Shown: positions 48,654 to 58,116, counted from the first letter of the stretch. The stretch: 64,000 nucleotides of DNA from Streptococcus oralis (GCF_016028255.1 NZ_CP065707.1:496001-560000); one strand, 5' to 3'. Notes: generated by a model not told the origin, from the sequence alone. Numbers and translations are program-made.

Positions 48654-49117
48654 TGAATAAACCACAAACATATGCAGAATGGGTAAACGTCTTAACTGTT
48701 TTTAAAAACAAAGATGATGATGAAACAGTTTTAAAAATGATGAAATCTGGAACTATCGAATGGCAATACGGTGTGGCAGAACGTTTCTCTACAAAGTTAA
48801 TTGACGCTGTTAATTACCGTATGAATGTAGCTTCAGATAAGTTTCAAAATGATTTACTAAAATCCCAAGGATACGAGGGAGCTATTATTCAAGCAATTCT
48901 TTCTTTGAGAAAAGAAATGACGTTCTTAGCTGAAGCAATCAATCTTCCTGTAATTCCGGATAAAGAGCGACAACACTACCTAAATCTCGTTATAGAACAA
49001 GCTAATAGTATGCAAAAATCTTTAGAAGAATCTGCAAAACAGGACCGAAGCGGGAAAATGTCAAGTATTATTAGAAATCATAAAATTAATTCTTTTTTAA
49101 ATAAAGGTGAACAGTAA
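48653..49117 (+). CDS. Uncharacterised 154-aa protein of the AAA+ cluster
   Basis: The start at 48653 overlaps the preceding stop by one base; a longer frame from 48602 would run through the small gene. All-helical, polar, no signal or TM. WVNVLTVFKNKDDDETVLKMMKSGTIEWQYGVAERF near the N-terminus may be a family core. The stop abuts the ATPase start, so all four genes appear translationally coupled. No function recognised. Confidence 0.75.
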   Translation: MNKPQTYAEWVNVLTVFKNKDDDETVLKMMKSGTIEWQYGVAERFSTKLIDAVNYRMNVASDKFQNDLLKSQGYEGAIIQAILSLRKEMTFLAEAINLPVIPDKERQHYLNLVIEQANSMQKSLEESAKQDRSGKMSSIIRNHKINSFLNKGEQ

Positions 49118-50695
49118 ATGAGCAATATAGTAAAAAGCAAAGAACTTCTTACGAGATATTCACTTGCAAGAATTCCTTTTATTGCTATCAATACCATTGA
49201 GCCAAGTAGAACATTAGATATGTTAAAGGAAATATCTGAAGAATTACAACTTCCGTTCAACGTACATACTCTCACCAAAGGTGTGTATGATCTTAGTTCT
49301 GGTAAGAATGTTAACGATGATAAATCTGTTTATGGTGCAATAGATTACATGACGGACCAAATGCAAAAGAAACAATACCAAACTATTGTACTGACAGAAG
49401 TTCCGGATCTTAGTAATGAAAATAGCGATTCTAAACAAGTCTTAGCACTGGTCAATCTAGCCAATGAAACTGGAGGCGTTGTAATAGTTTTTACCAATAC
49501 CCCTATTTGGAATCAACTTCAACGGCAAGGTATGACAGTAAAAATAGATTTACCTAACGAAGAAGAAATGTACTCAATAATTCAAGAGTACATTGACGAC
49601 TATAGAAACGATATCCAGATTGAATGGGACAACTCCGATATTCGAGAAGCTGCAGCAGCTCTCAATGGGGTAACTAGAATTGAGGCGGAGAACGTTATCG
49701 CTGCTTTGATTGCAAATAAGTGCATAAGAAAATCTGATTTAGATGAGATAAGATTTGCAAAAGATCGCCTATTCTCTGATATCTCTGGTCTAGAAAAAAT
49801 CGTTGTAGATGATTCTGTAAAGGATGTCGGAGGACTTGAAGGATTAAGGAAGTGGCTTGATGAAAAGAAAGAATTGCTAACTCCCGAAAAGAAAGATATG
49901 TTACGTGAGAAAGGATTGCAGCCACCTAGAGGAATACTCCTAGTAGGTGTCCCTGGATGCGGAAAATCTTTATCTGCTAAATCAATTTCCGCTAACTGGA
50001 AACTCCCATTATATCGTTTAGATTTTGCAACGGTTCAAGGAAGTTATGTAGGTCAGTCTGAACAGCAACTCAAAGATGCTCTAACTACCGCTGAGAATGT
50101 ATCTCCATGTATTTTATGGATTGATGAAATAGAAAAAGGACTATCAGGAGCTACTGGAGGCGCTAATGATGGCGGTGTATCTACTCGTATGGTTGGTCAA
50201 TTCTTATTCTGGATGCAAGAATGCAAAAAACAAGTTTTTGTAGTTGCAACAGCTAATGATGTATCTATGCTTCCATCAGAACTTCTCCGTCGAGGAAGAT
50301 TTGATGAGTTATTCTTTGTTGATCTACCTACTGCAGATGAGCGTAAAGAAATACTTGCTTTGTATTTTAAAAAATACTTAAGTCTAGAATTTGAAGGAGA
50401 TTTTTCTGATAATATCATTCAAATAAGTGATGGTTTCACTGGTGCGGACTTAGAATCGACAGTTAGAGATTTAGCTTACCGAGCTATCGCTAATAACAAT
50501 TTTATTCTCAATGAAGAGAATATCATGAATGCTTTCAATAATGTAGTCCCACTCTCTCAAACTAGCCCAGAAAAAATTGAGGCTATTAGAGATTGGGGGA
50601 AAGAAAGAGCTGTTCCTGCATCTGGAAAACCAATCGGTGGAGAGGGACTTGTTCATAAACAAAGTGGACTTAAAACAAGAAAAGTACTTGTTTAA
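49118..50695 (+). CDS. Ycf46-like AAA+ ATPase
   Basis: 525 aa. The N-terminal 210 residues match the inactive nucleotide-binding-like half of Ycf46 proteins ([41 protein letters not shown]). A helical linker ([19 protein letters not shown]) leads into a classical AAA module: Walker A GVPGCGKS (277-284), Walker [11 protein letters not shown] with D336/E337, sensor-1 Asn380 in ATANDV and Arg fingers in LLRRGRFD (about 390-395). All catalytic residues are present. It is the probable motor of the cluster, remodelling a target protein or complex. Confidence 0.85.
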   Translation: MSNIVKSKELLTRYSLARIPFIAINTIEPSRTLDMLKEISEELQLPFNVHTLTKGVYDLSSGKNVNDDKSVYGAIDYMTDQMQKKQYQTIVLTEVPDLSNENSDSKQVLALVNLANETGGVVIVFTNTPIWNQLQRQGMTVKIDLPNEEEMYSIIQEYIDDYRNDIQIEWDNSDIREAAAALNGVTRIEAENVIAALIANKCIRKSDLDEIRFAKDRLFSDISGLEKIVVDDSVKDVGGLEGLRKWLDEKKELLTPEKKDMLREKGLQPPRGILLVGVPGCGKSLSAKSISANWKLPLYRLDFATVQGSYVGQSEQQLKDALTTAENVSPCILWIDEIEKGLSGATGGANDGGVSTRMVGQFLFWMQECKKQVFVVATANDVSMLPSELLRRGRFDELFFVDLPTADERKEILALYFKKYLSLEFEGDFSDNIIQISDGFTGADLESTVRDLAYRAIANNNFILNEENIMNAFNNVVPLSQTSPEKIEAIRDWGKERAVPASGKPIGGEGLVHKQSGLKTRKVLV

Positions 50696-50710
50696 TAAGT
50701 TCATTATTTG

Positions 50711-50750
50711 GACACGGTAACTGTAATCTCAGTTTCGTGTCCATTTTTAT
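50711..50750 (+). terminator. Terminator after the AAA+ ATPase
   Basis: ggacacg/cgtgtcc outer arms with inner aactg/cagtt, then attttta. It suggests a main four-gene transcript; the gene at 50843 may have its own promoter or rely on read-through. Confidence 0.75.
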
Positions 50751-50842
50751 AATTCCTTAAATGAAGATCTATTCTAAGAGTACCATTAAAAGGAATCTTA
50801 AACTGCAAAATATAACTTATAACACAATTAGGAGAAAAATAG

Positions 50843-51325
50843 ATGCCTAAACCAATGTTAAATCCATACCAATCCCAAAAACAAACACAAGCAAGCCATA
50901 TCATGACTTCTAACTTAAAACAACCACAGATAGATAAATTGAGTTTAGATAGGCTTCTAAGAAAATCACGGTCTAAAGAATATATGGATACTATTCATCA
51001 ACTAGATGCAGGAGGACATGTTCATAATAAAAAGGAAGTAAATGAAATTATTAATACAATTAAGTCAGAATTCCCAGATGTGGATATTAATGGAATTCTC
51101 CTAGGTTTTGTAGCAAAATGTTATTTAGGGGCACCTTATGAAGCGCACACCCTAGACTTAGTTGGAGAAATCATTGAGCATTATAAACGAGGAGAGACAT
51201 TACCTGGTGGGCTCGATAAAGCCAAAAGCATTGCTTTACATGGAGGATATGATTTTATCGAAGTTTATACAGATTGTTGTCGAGCAATTAGCTCAAATGG
51301 TTCCGTATCAGTTATAAAAGATTAA
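50843..51325 (+). CDS. Uncharacterised 160-aa protein downstream of the AAA+ ATPase
   Basis: TAGGAGA precedes the ATG. N-terminal 40 residues are polar and Gln/Pro-rich; the rest is helical with VNEIINTIKSEFPDVDINGILLGFVAKCYLGAPYEAHTLDL and GGYDFIEVYTDCCRAI. No family recognised. It is the last plus-strand gene before the AbiF region and is tentatively counted in the same system. Confidence 0.65.
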   Translation: MPKPMLNPYQSQKQTQASHIMTSNLKQPQIDKLSLDRLLRKSRSKEYMDTIHQLDAGGHVHNKKEVNEIINTIKSEFPDVDINGILLGFVAKCYLGAPYEAHTLDLVGEIIEHYKRGETLPGGLDKAKSIALHGGYDFIEVYTDCCRAISSNGSVSVIKD

Positions 51326-51536
51326 TTATGTATAGAACAGTAACATATGGCATACAGAGAATTTCATAAATAATTGGTAATTAACCTAAAAGGATACTAT
51401 TAGGTAACAGGAAAAATTCATCTCGATGTTAAAACGACTACTGTATTATCTTTGTAATATAGTAAAATTATCAGGAATCGCTTGGAATAATTAATTTGTT
51501 TTTCTCTATATAATAAGAATTAGTGGCATGAAAGGA

Positions 51537-51665
51537 TAGCTATATAGTAGGACACAAAATATCTATTACCAACCAACGCGCTACTTAGCTAGTGGGGGGA
51601 CATTCGGCGGTTTCGCCTATTCTCTTTTATAACTAAGCCCATAGAAATAAATCTAAGGTTTTTTT
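51537..51665 (+). ncRNA. Structured intergenic element, possible AbiF-associated RNA
   Basis: The 500-bp gap between the cluster and abiF has no ORF but is structured. tagcta-tat-agtag (51537-51550) pairs with ctact-tagcta (51581-51591), enclosing an unpaired accaaccaacgcg stretch. ggcg-gttt-cgcc (51607-51618) is a stable tetraloop hairpin. A T8 run (51659-51666) could end a plus-strand RNA, and a TATAAT lies at 51509-51514 upstream without a good -35. AbiF-family genes are known to have an adjacent structured RNA. Strand and limits are uncertain. Confidence 0.5.
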
Positions 51666-51702
51666 GTGCACTTATATTGTATGCTCAAGATTTTAAAAAT
51701 AC

Positions 51703-51737
51703 AAAAAAATGACTTCTGAAATAAATTCACAAGTCAT
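51703..51737 (-). terminator. Terminator of the AbiF gene
   Basis: On the minus strand atgacttgtgaa/ttcagaagtcat (one mismatch) around tttat is followed by T7. A second inverted repeat, agtatag/ctatact, lies between it and the stop codon. Confidence 0.85.
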
Positions 51738-51826
51738 CTAGTATAGTCTCTAATAATCTATACTGCAATCGATAAGAGAATTATATCACTTTATCTCAGT
51801 TTTTGTCAAGTAGAATAAATAAAAAG

Positions 51827-52789
51827 TCACACATAATTATTAATACTATTTATTTTATGATATATATTCGTTCCAAGGATTCTATTAAATTCGCTCCTTG
51901 GAATTTCATTATTTAAATTATCTACAATCTGTTTAAAATCTCTGATTAATCTTCTTAATTCTGTTTTTGAATAACCAAATCCTTTTAAGTACATAACTAA
52001 AAGCATAAAATAATCTACAATTGAATTAAACATTATATTTTGAATTCTATATCTTAAGTTTATATCATTTAATAGCGTTCGATTAATGTTACGTTTCTTA
52101 AAACGAGTATCAAAAATAATATGATTATGTGCGATCGCATTTCTCAATTCGTTTAAAATAAATATATGATTTGTCAGATGACTTGCATTGGTATCCATAG
52201 CATCATAGATTCCAAGTATATTAAGTACATTTTTTCGGTAATCTCTATGCATTTGCTCAACGAAATCGCCAAGTTTCCCAAATGATAAAATTTCAAATAC
52301 TATCCACAAAGGGATCTGATCTCCCGAATTAATTTTATTAGTGACCATTTTATTTTTATTATAGTTCATATGAATACTCGTATGAACATTTTTTTGAAGA
52401 TTCAAACGTTTTTTGAGCATATCCGTTCTCTGATTAGAAGCAAAATGCATACAGTCGGTCAATTTGTTAATATATATGTCTTCGAATATTGGATCACTAT
52501 TACTTACCAGTTCATCTAAAATATAATTTTTAATATGTGTTTCACAAGAGACTAAAGGCGAGAATAATAAATCTTTTAAGGCTGTGTCAAAGTTATAAAT
52601 AGCTACAATTTCATCAAAGTTACTAAAGTTGAATAAATTTTGCCTAGATTTATAAAAACGATATCCTTTATAGCCATGGTAATAACCCATTCTAAGTAAA
52701 TATTTTTTATGTTTAGAACCATATATAGTAATTCCATGGTTATTTCTTATATGCCTCATTAAACTATTGGTTGATTGACCGTTCACCAT
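51827..52789 (-). CDS. AbiD/AbiF-type abortive-infection protein (Abi_2, HEPN)
   Basis: 320 aa. Abi_2 features: YLLRMGYYHGYKGYRFY (about 30-46), FDEIVAIYNFDTALKDLLFSPL and IPLWIVFEILSFGKL. The HEPN ribonuclease motif R-x4-H is RNAIAH (R216-H221) in ILNELRNAIAHNH. Proteins of this family cleave RNA and stop phage growth, and some are held in check by a neighbouring structured RNA. No TM segments. AT-rich relative to the flanking ribosomal genes, consistent with transfer. GGAG lies 9-10 nt before the start. Confidence 0.88.
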   Translation of the reverse strand: MVNGQSTNSLMRHIRNNHGITIYGSKHKKYLLRMGYYHGYKGYRFYKSRQNLFNFSNFDEIVAIYNFDTALKDLLFSPLVSCETHIKNYILDELVSNSDPIFEDIYINKLTDCMHFASNQRTDMLKKRLNLQKNVHTSIHMNYNKNKMVTNKINSGDQIPLWIVFEILSFGKLGDFVEQMHRDYRKNVLNILGIYDAMDTNASHLTNHIFILNELRNAIAHNHIIFDTRFKKRNINRTLLNDINLRYRIQNIMFNSIVDYFMLLVMYLKGFGYSKTELRRLIRDFKQIVDNLNNEIPRSEFNRILGTNIYHKINSINNYV

Positions 52790-52843
52790 TTAAAATTACT
52801 CCATTCCTTTAACTTTGCTTTCGATAAAATTAATTTCATTATA

Positions 52844-52887
52844 ATAAAACACCCCAAGTTAGGTTTTTCTGTCTAACTTTTGAGGTG
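52844..52887 (-). terminator. Terminator of rpmF-rpmG
   Basis: On the minus strand cacctcaaaagttag and ctaacttggggtg pair with one small bulge around a 7-9-nt loop, then gttttatt. The stem sequence resembles ends of IS3-type elements that recur in mitis-group genomes, so it may be a co-opted remnant. Confidence 0.65.
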
Positions 52888-52933
52888 CAGTTCAAATCAG
52901 CGTTTTTCTTATGTATTGATTCGTATTGAATGC

Positions 52934-53083
52934 TTACTTAACTTCTGTAAACACAACGTGTTTGCGAAGTTTTGGTGAGTATTTCTTCAATTGAAGACGG
53001 TCTGGAGTGTTACGTTTGTTTTTAGAAGTAAGGTACAAGCGTTCACCAGATTCTTTGTGTTCAAGTGTAATATTTACGCGCAT
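52934..53083 (-). CDS. rpmG: 50S ribosomal protein L33
   Basis: 49 aa: starts [20 protein letters not shown] and ends in HVVFTEVK. No zinc-binding CxxC pairs, so it is a C-minus L33 paralogue. GGGAGA ribosome site. It lies 15 bp downstream of rpmF in one transcript. Its 3' end faces the accessory island; rpmG ends are known integration sites for streptococcal elements. Confidence 0.95.
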
Positions 53084-53098
53084 GGTATCTCCCTTCTA

Positions 53099-53281
53099 TT
53101 ATTCAGCTGATGCAGCCTTAGCGATTTTACGTCCTTTGTAGTATCCTTTAAGTGATACGCGGTGAGAACGTGAGTAATCTCCAGTAGTTTCGTCAAAGTT
53201 TACAGATGGAGCTGTTACTTTGTAGTGTGTACGACGTTTGTTTTTCTTCGCTTTTGAAGTGCGACGTGCAGGTACTGCCAT
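53099..53281 (-). CDS. rpmF: 50S ribosomal protein L32
   Basis: 60 aa: [20 protein letters not shown] at the N-terminus and a basic C-terminus; this form also lacks the zinc cysteines. AAAGGAG before the ATG. The promoter on the minus strand is TTTACT-17-TATCCT around 53335-53365. Confidence 0.96.
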
Positions 53282-53392
53282 TTTGATTTCTCCTTTAGGT
53301 ATTTAAATTCGATTCAATCTAGTGATTTTCATCAACCATACTAGGATAACACATTTTTTTTGTAAAGTAAAGTTACTTGACAAAAAAAGATG

Positions 53393-53428
53393 AAAAAATT
53401 CTCCTGTCCGATCTAGCAGACAGGAGAA
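53393..53428 (-). terminator. Terminator of the RHH/SPFH operon
   Basis: On the minus strand ttctcctgtc and gacaggagaa form perfect 10-bp arms followed by T6. Confidence 0.9.
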
Positions 53429-53432
53429 GGTG

Positions 53433-53633
53433 TTAAATATCAATCTCAAATGGTTCGTCAATGGTTTCCGATACGTATTTTCCGTCTTTCTTCCGTTGCT
53501 TGACACACTCTGTAAGGAGATATTCGATTTGCCCATTGACTGAACGAAAGTCGTCTTCTGCCCATGATGCGAGTGCAGCATATAACTTATTCGAGAGTCG
53601 AAGGGGGATTTGCTTTTTTTTAGCTTCTGCCAT
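53433..53633 (-). CDS. Arc-type ribbon-helix-helix DNA-binding protein
   Basis: 66 aa. [20 protein letters not shown] is a beta strand plus helix of the RHH fold, and [17 protein letters not shown] is the second helix. Acts as a dimeric repressor or partner protein. It is placed 2 bp after the SPFH gene, so they are one operon; it could repress that operon through the palindrome at 54664. Confidence 0.75.
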   Translation of the reverse strand: MAEAKKKQIPLRLSNKLYAALASWAEDDFRSVNGQIEYLLTECVKQRKKDGKYVSETIDEPFEIDI

Positions 53634-53635
53634 TT

Positions 53636-54643
53636 CTAATAAAGGCTTCCTGTATTGACAATTGGTTGTGCATCATGATTGCCACAGAGAACGACTAAGA
53701 GATTTGAAACCATGGCAGCTTTTCGTTCTTCGTCAAGCTCTACCAATTCTCCTTCATTGAGACGTTCTAGTGCCATTTCAACCATTCCTACAGCGCCGTC
53801 TACAATCATCTTACGTGCATCGATAATAGCAGATGCTTGTTGACGTTGAAGCATGACGGCAGCAATTTCTGGTGCATAAGCTAGGTAAGTAATACGTGCT
53901 TCAAGGATTTCCAAGCCAGCATCTTCAACACGACTTTGAATTTCTTCACGAATACGGTTAGCTACAATTTCGCTAGAGCCACGGAGACTTCCTTCATCTG
54001 CTTGTCCATCCCCTGTAGTATCTACATTAGGAGACACATCGTAAGGATAGATGCGGACAATATTACGAAGGGCGCTATCACATTGCAATGAAAGATATTC
54101 TTTGTAGTTATCAACGTTGAAGACTGCCTTAGAGGTATCGACTACACGCCAAGTAACGGCAATTCCGATTTCCACAGGATTTCCTAGACAATCATTGATT
54201 TTTTGACGAGAATTGCTCAAGGTCATAACCTTGAGGGAAATCTGTTTCTTGCCAATTTCAAGATTTACATCATTGCCATTTGATGATTTCATCCCTGAAA
54301 AAGGAGATTTCGTGCTAACGTCCCCACTTTGTCCAAGTCGAGTGTGATTTGCAGGGTTAACTGCTACGCTGAAGGGATTGACAAAGTAAAAACCAGGTTC
54401 TTTGATGGTACCTGTATAGTTACCAAAGAGTGTCAGAACCAGAGCTTCCTGAGGTTTGACAACTTTTAAACCAGCATGAGCTAGTGCTGTAATTATGCTT
54501 AGTACAAGTCCGATAATAATTCCAAAAACATTTTCCGAATCAGCACCCATTATAAATATAAAGATACCAAGTACGAGTGTCAACTCAATGAGAATCAATG
54601 CGAATACACCATTTGGTTTTGAATTGATTAGTTTTTCAGTCAT
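53636..54643 (-). CDS. SPFH/Band 7 domain membrane protein
   Basis: 335 aa. An N-terminal hydrophobic region (two segments about 12-34 and 36-58) precedes a Band 7 domain ([31 protein letters not shown] onward) with the [37 protein letters not shown] helix. Such proteins form oligomeric scaffolds in membrane microdomains. AGGAGGT ribosome site. In operon with the RHH gene. Confidence 0.87.
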   Translation of the reverse strand: MTEKLINSKPNGVFALILIELTLVLGIFIFIMGADSENVFGIIIGLVLSIITALAHAGLKVVKPQEALVLTLFGNYTGTIKEPGFYFVNPFSVAVNPANHTRLGQSGDVSTKSPFSGMKSSNGNDVNLEIGKKQISLKVMTLSNSRQKINDCLGNPVEIGIAVTWRVVDTSKAVFNVDNYKEYLSLQCDSALRNIVRIYPYDVSPNVDTTGDGQADEGSLRGSSEIVANRIREEIQSRVEDAGLEILEARITYLAYAPEIAAVMLQRQQASAIIDARKMIVDGAVGMVEMALERLNEGELVELDEERKAAMVSNLLVVLCGNHDAQPIVNTGSLY

Positions 54644-54663
54644 AAGAATGACCTCCTGTTATA

Positions 54664-54701
54664 TGATATCTAAATGATATCACTTTAATTTATAAAGTCA
54701 A
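54664..54701 (-). promoter_or_regulatory. SPFH operon promoter with palindromic operator
   Basis: On the minus strand TTGACT (54696-54701), 16 bp, TATCAT (54674-54679). tgatatc-taaat-gatatca (54664-54682) is a perfect palindrome across the -10, a typical repressor site. Confidence 0.7.
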
Positions 54702-54791
54702 GAAATAAATGTAACATTTTTAAAGAAAATATTGCTGTATAGAATTTTCTGAAAATTCAAGAATTTTATTCTGTTCTTCATGCGGAAATTG

Positions 54792-54800
54792 TGCTATAAT
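54792..54800 (+). promoter_or_regulatory. ilvD extended -10 promoter
   Basis: TGC-TATAAT, 28 bp before the start codon; GGGAGGG is the ribosome site. No leader peptide or T-box fits in the short leader. Confidence 0.75.
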
Positions 54801-54827
54801 AGTAAAAACTGAAACGGGAGGGATAAG

Positions 54828-56531
54828 ATGACTGAATTAGATAAACGTCACCGCAGTAGCATTTATGACAGCATGGTGAAATCACCTAACCGTGCTATGC
54901 TTCGTGCGACTGGTATGACAGATAAGGACTTTGAAACACCGATTGTGGGAGTGATTTCAACTTGGGCGGAAAATACACCATGTAACATTCACTTGCATGA
55001 TTTCGGGAAACTGGCTAAAGAAGGTGTCAAATCTGCTGGCGCCTGGCCTGTACAATTTGGAACCATTACCGTAGCAGACGGGATCGCCATGGGAACGCCT
55101 GGTATGCGTTTCTCTCTAACATCTCGTGACATCATCGCGGACTCCATCGAGGCGGCTATGGGTGGTCACAACGTCGATGCCTTTGTCGCTATCGGTGGCT
55201 GTGACAAGAACATGCCTGGTTCTATGATTGCCATTGCCAACATGAATATCCCAGCTATTTTTGCCTATGGTGGTACCATTGCACCGGGTAATCTTGATGG
55301 CAAAGATATTGACTTGGTTTCTGTTTTTGAGGGAATCGGGAAATGGAACCACGGTGACATGACAGCTGAGGACGTGAAGCGTCTTGAATGTAATGCCTGC
55401 CCTGGCCCTGGTGGCTGTGGTGGTATGTATACAGCTAATACCATGGCGACTGCTATCGAAGTTCTCGGTATGAGTTTGCCAGGATCTTCATCTCACCCAG
55501 CTGAATCAGCTGACAAGAAAGAAGATATCGAAGCAGCAGGACGAGCTGTTGTCAAGATGCTGGAGCTTGGTCTCAAACCATCAGATATCTTGACTCGTGA
55601 AGCTTTTGAAGATGCCATTACAGTAACCATGGCTCTCGGTGGGTCAACCAATGCCACTCTTCACTTGCTTGCCATTGCCCATGCGGCTAATGTTGACTTG
55701 TCACTTGAGGACTTCAATACAATCCAAGAGCGTGTACCTCACTTGGCCGACTTGAAACCTTCTGGTCAGTATGTCTTCCAAGATCTCTACGAAGTCGGTG
55801 GTGTGCCTGCTGTTATGAAGTACCTGTTGGCAAATGGTTTCCTTCACGGAGACCGCATTACATGTACTGGTAAGACTGTCGCTGAAAACTTGACCGACTT
55901 TGCAGACCTCACACCAGGTCAAAAAGTTATCATGCCACTTGAAAATCCAAAACGTGCGGATGGTCCGCTTATCATCTTGAACGGGAACCTTGCCCCTGAT
56001 GGAGCGGTTGCCAAGGTATCAGGTGTGAAAGTGCGCCGTCACGTTGGACCAGCTAAGGTATTTGACTCTGAAGAAGATGCTATTCAGGCCGTTCTGACAG
56101 ATGAAATCGTTGATGGCGATGTTGTCGTTGTTCGTTTTGTTGGACCTAAGGGTGGTCCTGGTATGCCTGAGATGCTGTCACTTTCATCCATGATCGTTGG
56201 TAAAGGTCAAGGAGACAAGGTTGCCCTCTTGACAGACGGACGCTTCTCTGGTGGTACTTATGGTCTGGTTGTTGGACATATCGCCCCTGAAGCTCAGGAT
56301 GGTGGACCGATTGCCTACCTTCGTACAGGTGATATCGTTACGGTTGACCAAGATACCAAAGAAATTTCCATGGCCGTATCCGAAGAAGAACTTGAAAAAC
56401 GCAAGGCGGAAACAACCTTGCCACCACTATACAGCCGTGGTGTCCTCGGTAAATATGCCCACATCGTATCATCCGCTTCTCGCGGAGCCGTGACAGACTT
56501 CTGGAATATGGATAAGTCAGGTAAAAAATAA
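54828..56531 (+). CDS. ilvD: Dihydroxy-acid dehydratase
   Basis: 567 aa. Dehydrates dihydroxy-acids in valine, leucine and isoleucine synthesis. Fe-S ligands are expected in [20 protein letters not shown] and [19 protein letters not shown], and [10 protein letters not shown] and [11 protein letters not shown] are family motifs. Full length. Single gene with own promoter and terminator. Confidence 0.97.
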   Translation: MTELDKRHRSSIYDSMVKSPNRAMLRATGMTDKDFETPIVGVISTWAENTPCNIHLHDFGKLAKEGVKSAGAWPVQFGTITVADGIAMGTPGMRFSLTSRDIIADSIEAAMGGHNVDAFVAIGGCDKNMPGSMIAIANMNIPAIFAYGGTIAPGNLDGKDIDLVSVFEGIGKWNHGDMTAEDVKRLECNACPGPGGCGGMYTANTMATAIEVLGMSLPGSSSHPAESADKKEDIEAAGRAVVKMLELGLKPSDILTREAFEDAITVTMALGGSTNATLHLLAIAHAANVDLSLEDFNTIQERVPHLADLKPSGQYVFQDLYEVGGVPAVMKYLLANGFLHGDRITCTGKTVAENLTDFADLTPGQKVIMPLENPKRADGPLIILNGNLAPDGAVAKVSGVKVRRHVGPAKVFDSEEDAIQAVLTDEIVDGDVVVVRFVGPKGGPGMPEMLSLSSMIVGKGQGDKVALLTDGRFSGGTYGLVVGHIAPEAQDGGPIAYLRTGDIVTVDQDTKEISMAVSEEELEKRKAETTLPPLYSRGVLGKYAHIVSSASRGAVTDFWNMDKSGKK

Positions 56532-56540
56532 ACTCAAAAA

Positions 56541-56565
56541 GCAAGCCATTTCGGCTTGCTTCTTT
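56541..56565 (+). terminator. Terminator after ilvD
   Basis: gcaagcc-atttc-ggcttgc with TTCTTTT. Confidence 0.85.
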
Positions 56566-56592
56566 TCATCTTCAAAAGTGATTTGCCTGCTT

Positions 56593-56705
56593 ATACTCAA
56601 TAAAAATCAAAGAGCAAACTAGAAAGCTAGGCGCAGGTTGCTCAAAGCACAGCTTTGAGGTTGGAGATAAAGCTGACGTGGTTTGAAGAGATTTTTGAAG
56701 AGTAT
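56593..56705. repeat. RUP-like interspersed repeat
   Basis: 113 bp bounded by atactc (56593-56598) and gagtat (56700-56705), with the internal words aaaatcaaagagcaaact and gctgacgtggtttgaagag that I recall from pneumococcal RUP elements (non-autonomous relatives of IS630-Spn1). Its right end reaches the stop codon of the minus-strand SufT-like gene. Identification from memory of the consensus. Confidence 0.65.
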
Positions 56706-57046
56706 TAACGGGGTGGCAGTCCAAGGGCGATACGGCCGTAGCGACTGATTCGTGTAATCTTCCAAGCGGGTGACCAAGTGACTTCAACCTTGACATCTTC
56801 GATACCCTCGATTTGTTTGAGACCTGCCACGATTTCGATAGGCAAACTTTCGGCACAATCGCAGGCAGTATCCGTGAAAGTCATGACAATCTTGCAGAGA
56901 CCTGTTTCATCCAGATTGATTTCATAAATCAGCCCTAGATTGTACACATCCAATTCCACATCTGTATCAAAAACCTTCTCTAGTTTTTCGATAATTTGGT
57001 CTTGCAAGGCCAAAGCGCGGTCATTGATTTTGATATCGTCTCTCAT
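56705..57046 (-). CDS. SufT/PaaD-like MIP18-family protein (DUF59)
   Basis: 113 aa. DVELDVYNLGLIYEINL, MTFTDTACDCAESLP with the conserved Cys, and VKVEVTWSPAW are hallmarks of the MIP18 family, involved in iron-sulfur cluster maturation. Placement beside ilvD, an Fe-S enzyme, fits. A RUP-like repeat touches the 3' end and has probably supplied the stop region. Confidence 0.88.
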   Translation of the reverse strand: MRDDIKINDRALALQDQIIEKLEKVFDTDVELDVYNLGLIYEINLDETGLCKIVMTFTDTACDCAESLPIEIVAGLKQIEGIEDVKVEVTWSPAWKITRISRYGRIALGLPPR

Positions 57047-57169
57047 AACAGTCCCTCCACCTGATAAATATCCTCTATTTTCTCATAATTCTGACAATTT
57101 GGCAAGTTTTTGATGAATTTTCTGAAAAGTATGATAGAATAAAGAAAATGATCAATCAAGGGGAAGTCT

Positions 57170-58021
57170 ATGGAGCAGATTGGAACAGTCTTTAGACAAT
57201 TACGAGAGTCAAGAAATATCTCGCTGAGACAAGCAACTGGGGGACAATTTTCGCCGTCCATGTTGTCCCGATTTGAAACAGGTCAGAGTGAACTTTCGGT
57301 GGGAAAGTTTCTGTTTGCCCTAGAAAATATATCTGCCAGTGTAGAGGAAATCCTCTTTCTGGCGAGAGGTTTTCAGTATGATACAGATTCTGAGTTGAGA
57401 AAAGAAATCACAGATATCTTGGATCCAAAGAACATAGCACCTCTCGAGGACTTGTATCGCAAGGAATATCAAAAGCATGCCCATTCTCAAAACAAACAGA
57501 AACATATTCTAAATGCCATTATGATCAAGTCTTATATGAAGAGCGTTGATGAAACAGTAGAGTTAACGGCAGAGGAAGGGAAAGTCCTTCATGATTACCT
57601 GTTTTCTACCGAGATTTGGGGAATCTATGAACTCAATTTGTTCTCAGTCAGTTCTCCTCTCTTATCTATTCCTCTTTTTACTAGATATGTACGAGAAATG
57701 GTCCGCAAATCTGATTTTCTAATGGAAATGTCTGGAAACCGAAACCTTTTTCACACCATGCTATTGAATGGTTTTTTAGCCAGCATTGAGTGTGAAGAAT
57801 TTACCAATGCTTATTATTTTAAACGTGTTATCGAAGAGCATTTCTACAAGGAAAACGAGACCTATTTCCGAATTGTCTATTTGTGGGCAGAAGGTCTCCT
57901 TGATAGCAAGCAAGGCAGAGTCAAGGAAGGACAAAAAAAGATGGAAGATGCTGTCCATATTTTTGAGATGCTTGGCTGTAACAAATCTGCCGAATACTAC
58001 AGAAAAGCAACAGATTGTTGA
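57170..58021 (+). CDS. Rgg/MutR-family transcriptional regulator
   Basis: 283 aa. N-terminal XRE HTH (GTVFRQLRESRNISLRQATGG, SPSMLSRFETGQSELSVGKF) and a C-terminal helical-repeat peptide-binding domain. Rgg proteins respond to short hydrophobic peptides. I looked for a peptide gene beside it and found none convincing. The downstream MFS gene is the nearest candidate target. GGGGAA ribosome site. Confidence 0.88.
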   Translation: MEQIGTVFRQLRESRNISLRQATGGQFSPSMLSRFETGQSELSVGKFLFALENISASVEEILFLARGFQYDTDSELRKEITDILDPKNIAPLEDLYRKEYQKHAHSQNKQKHILNAIMIKSYMKSVDETVELTAEEGKVLHDYLFSTEIWGIYELNLFSVSSPLLSIPLFTRYVREMVRKSDFLMEMSGNRNLFHTMLLNGFLASIECEEFTNAYYFKRVIEEHFYKENETYFRIVYLWAEGLLDSKQGRVKEGQKKMEDAVHIFEMLGCNKSAEYYRKATDC

Positions 58022-58049
58022 ATATCTGCAAACTAAGAAAATAATTTAA

Positions 58050-58116
58050 AATTTGAAGCGATAGAACTCTTGTCCTCTCTCATGTCATCAAAGAGATTTT
58101 ATCGTTTTTTTAGCTT
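58050..58116 (+). terminator. Terminator-like hairpin after rgg
   Basis: The imperfect arms cgata...ctctt and aagag...tatcg are followed by T7. The MFS promoter (-10 TATACT near 58170) follows. Confidence 0.5.

Noticed and set aside
52850..52910. Intact insertion sequence suspected from IS3-like end sequence
   Set aside because: Only the short terminal-like hairpin is present with no transposase; it functions here as a terminator.
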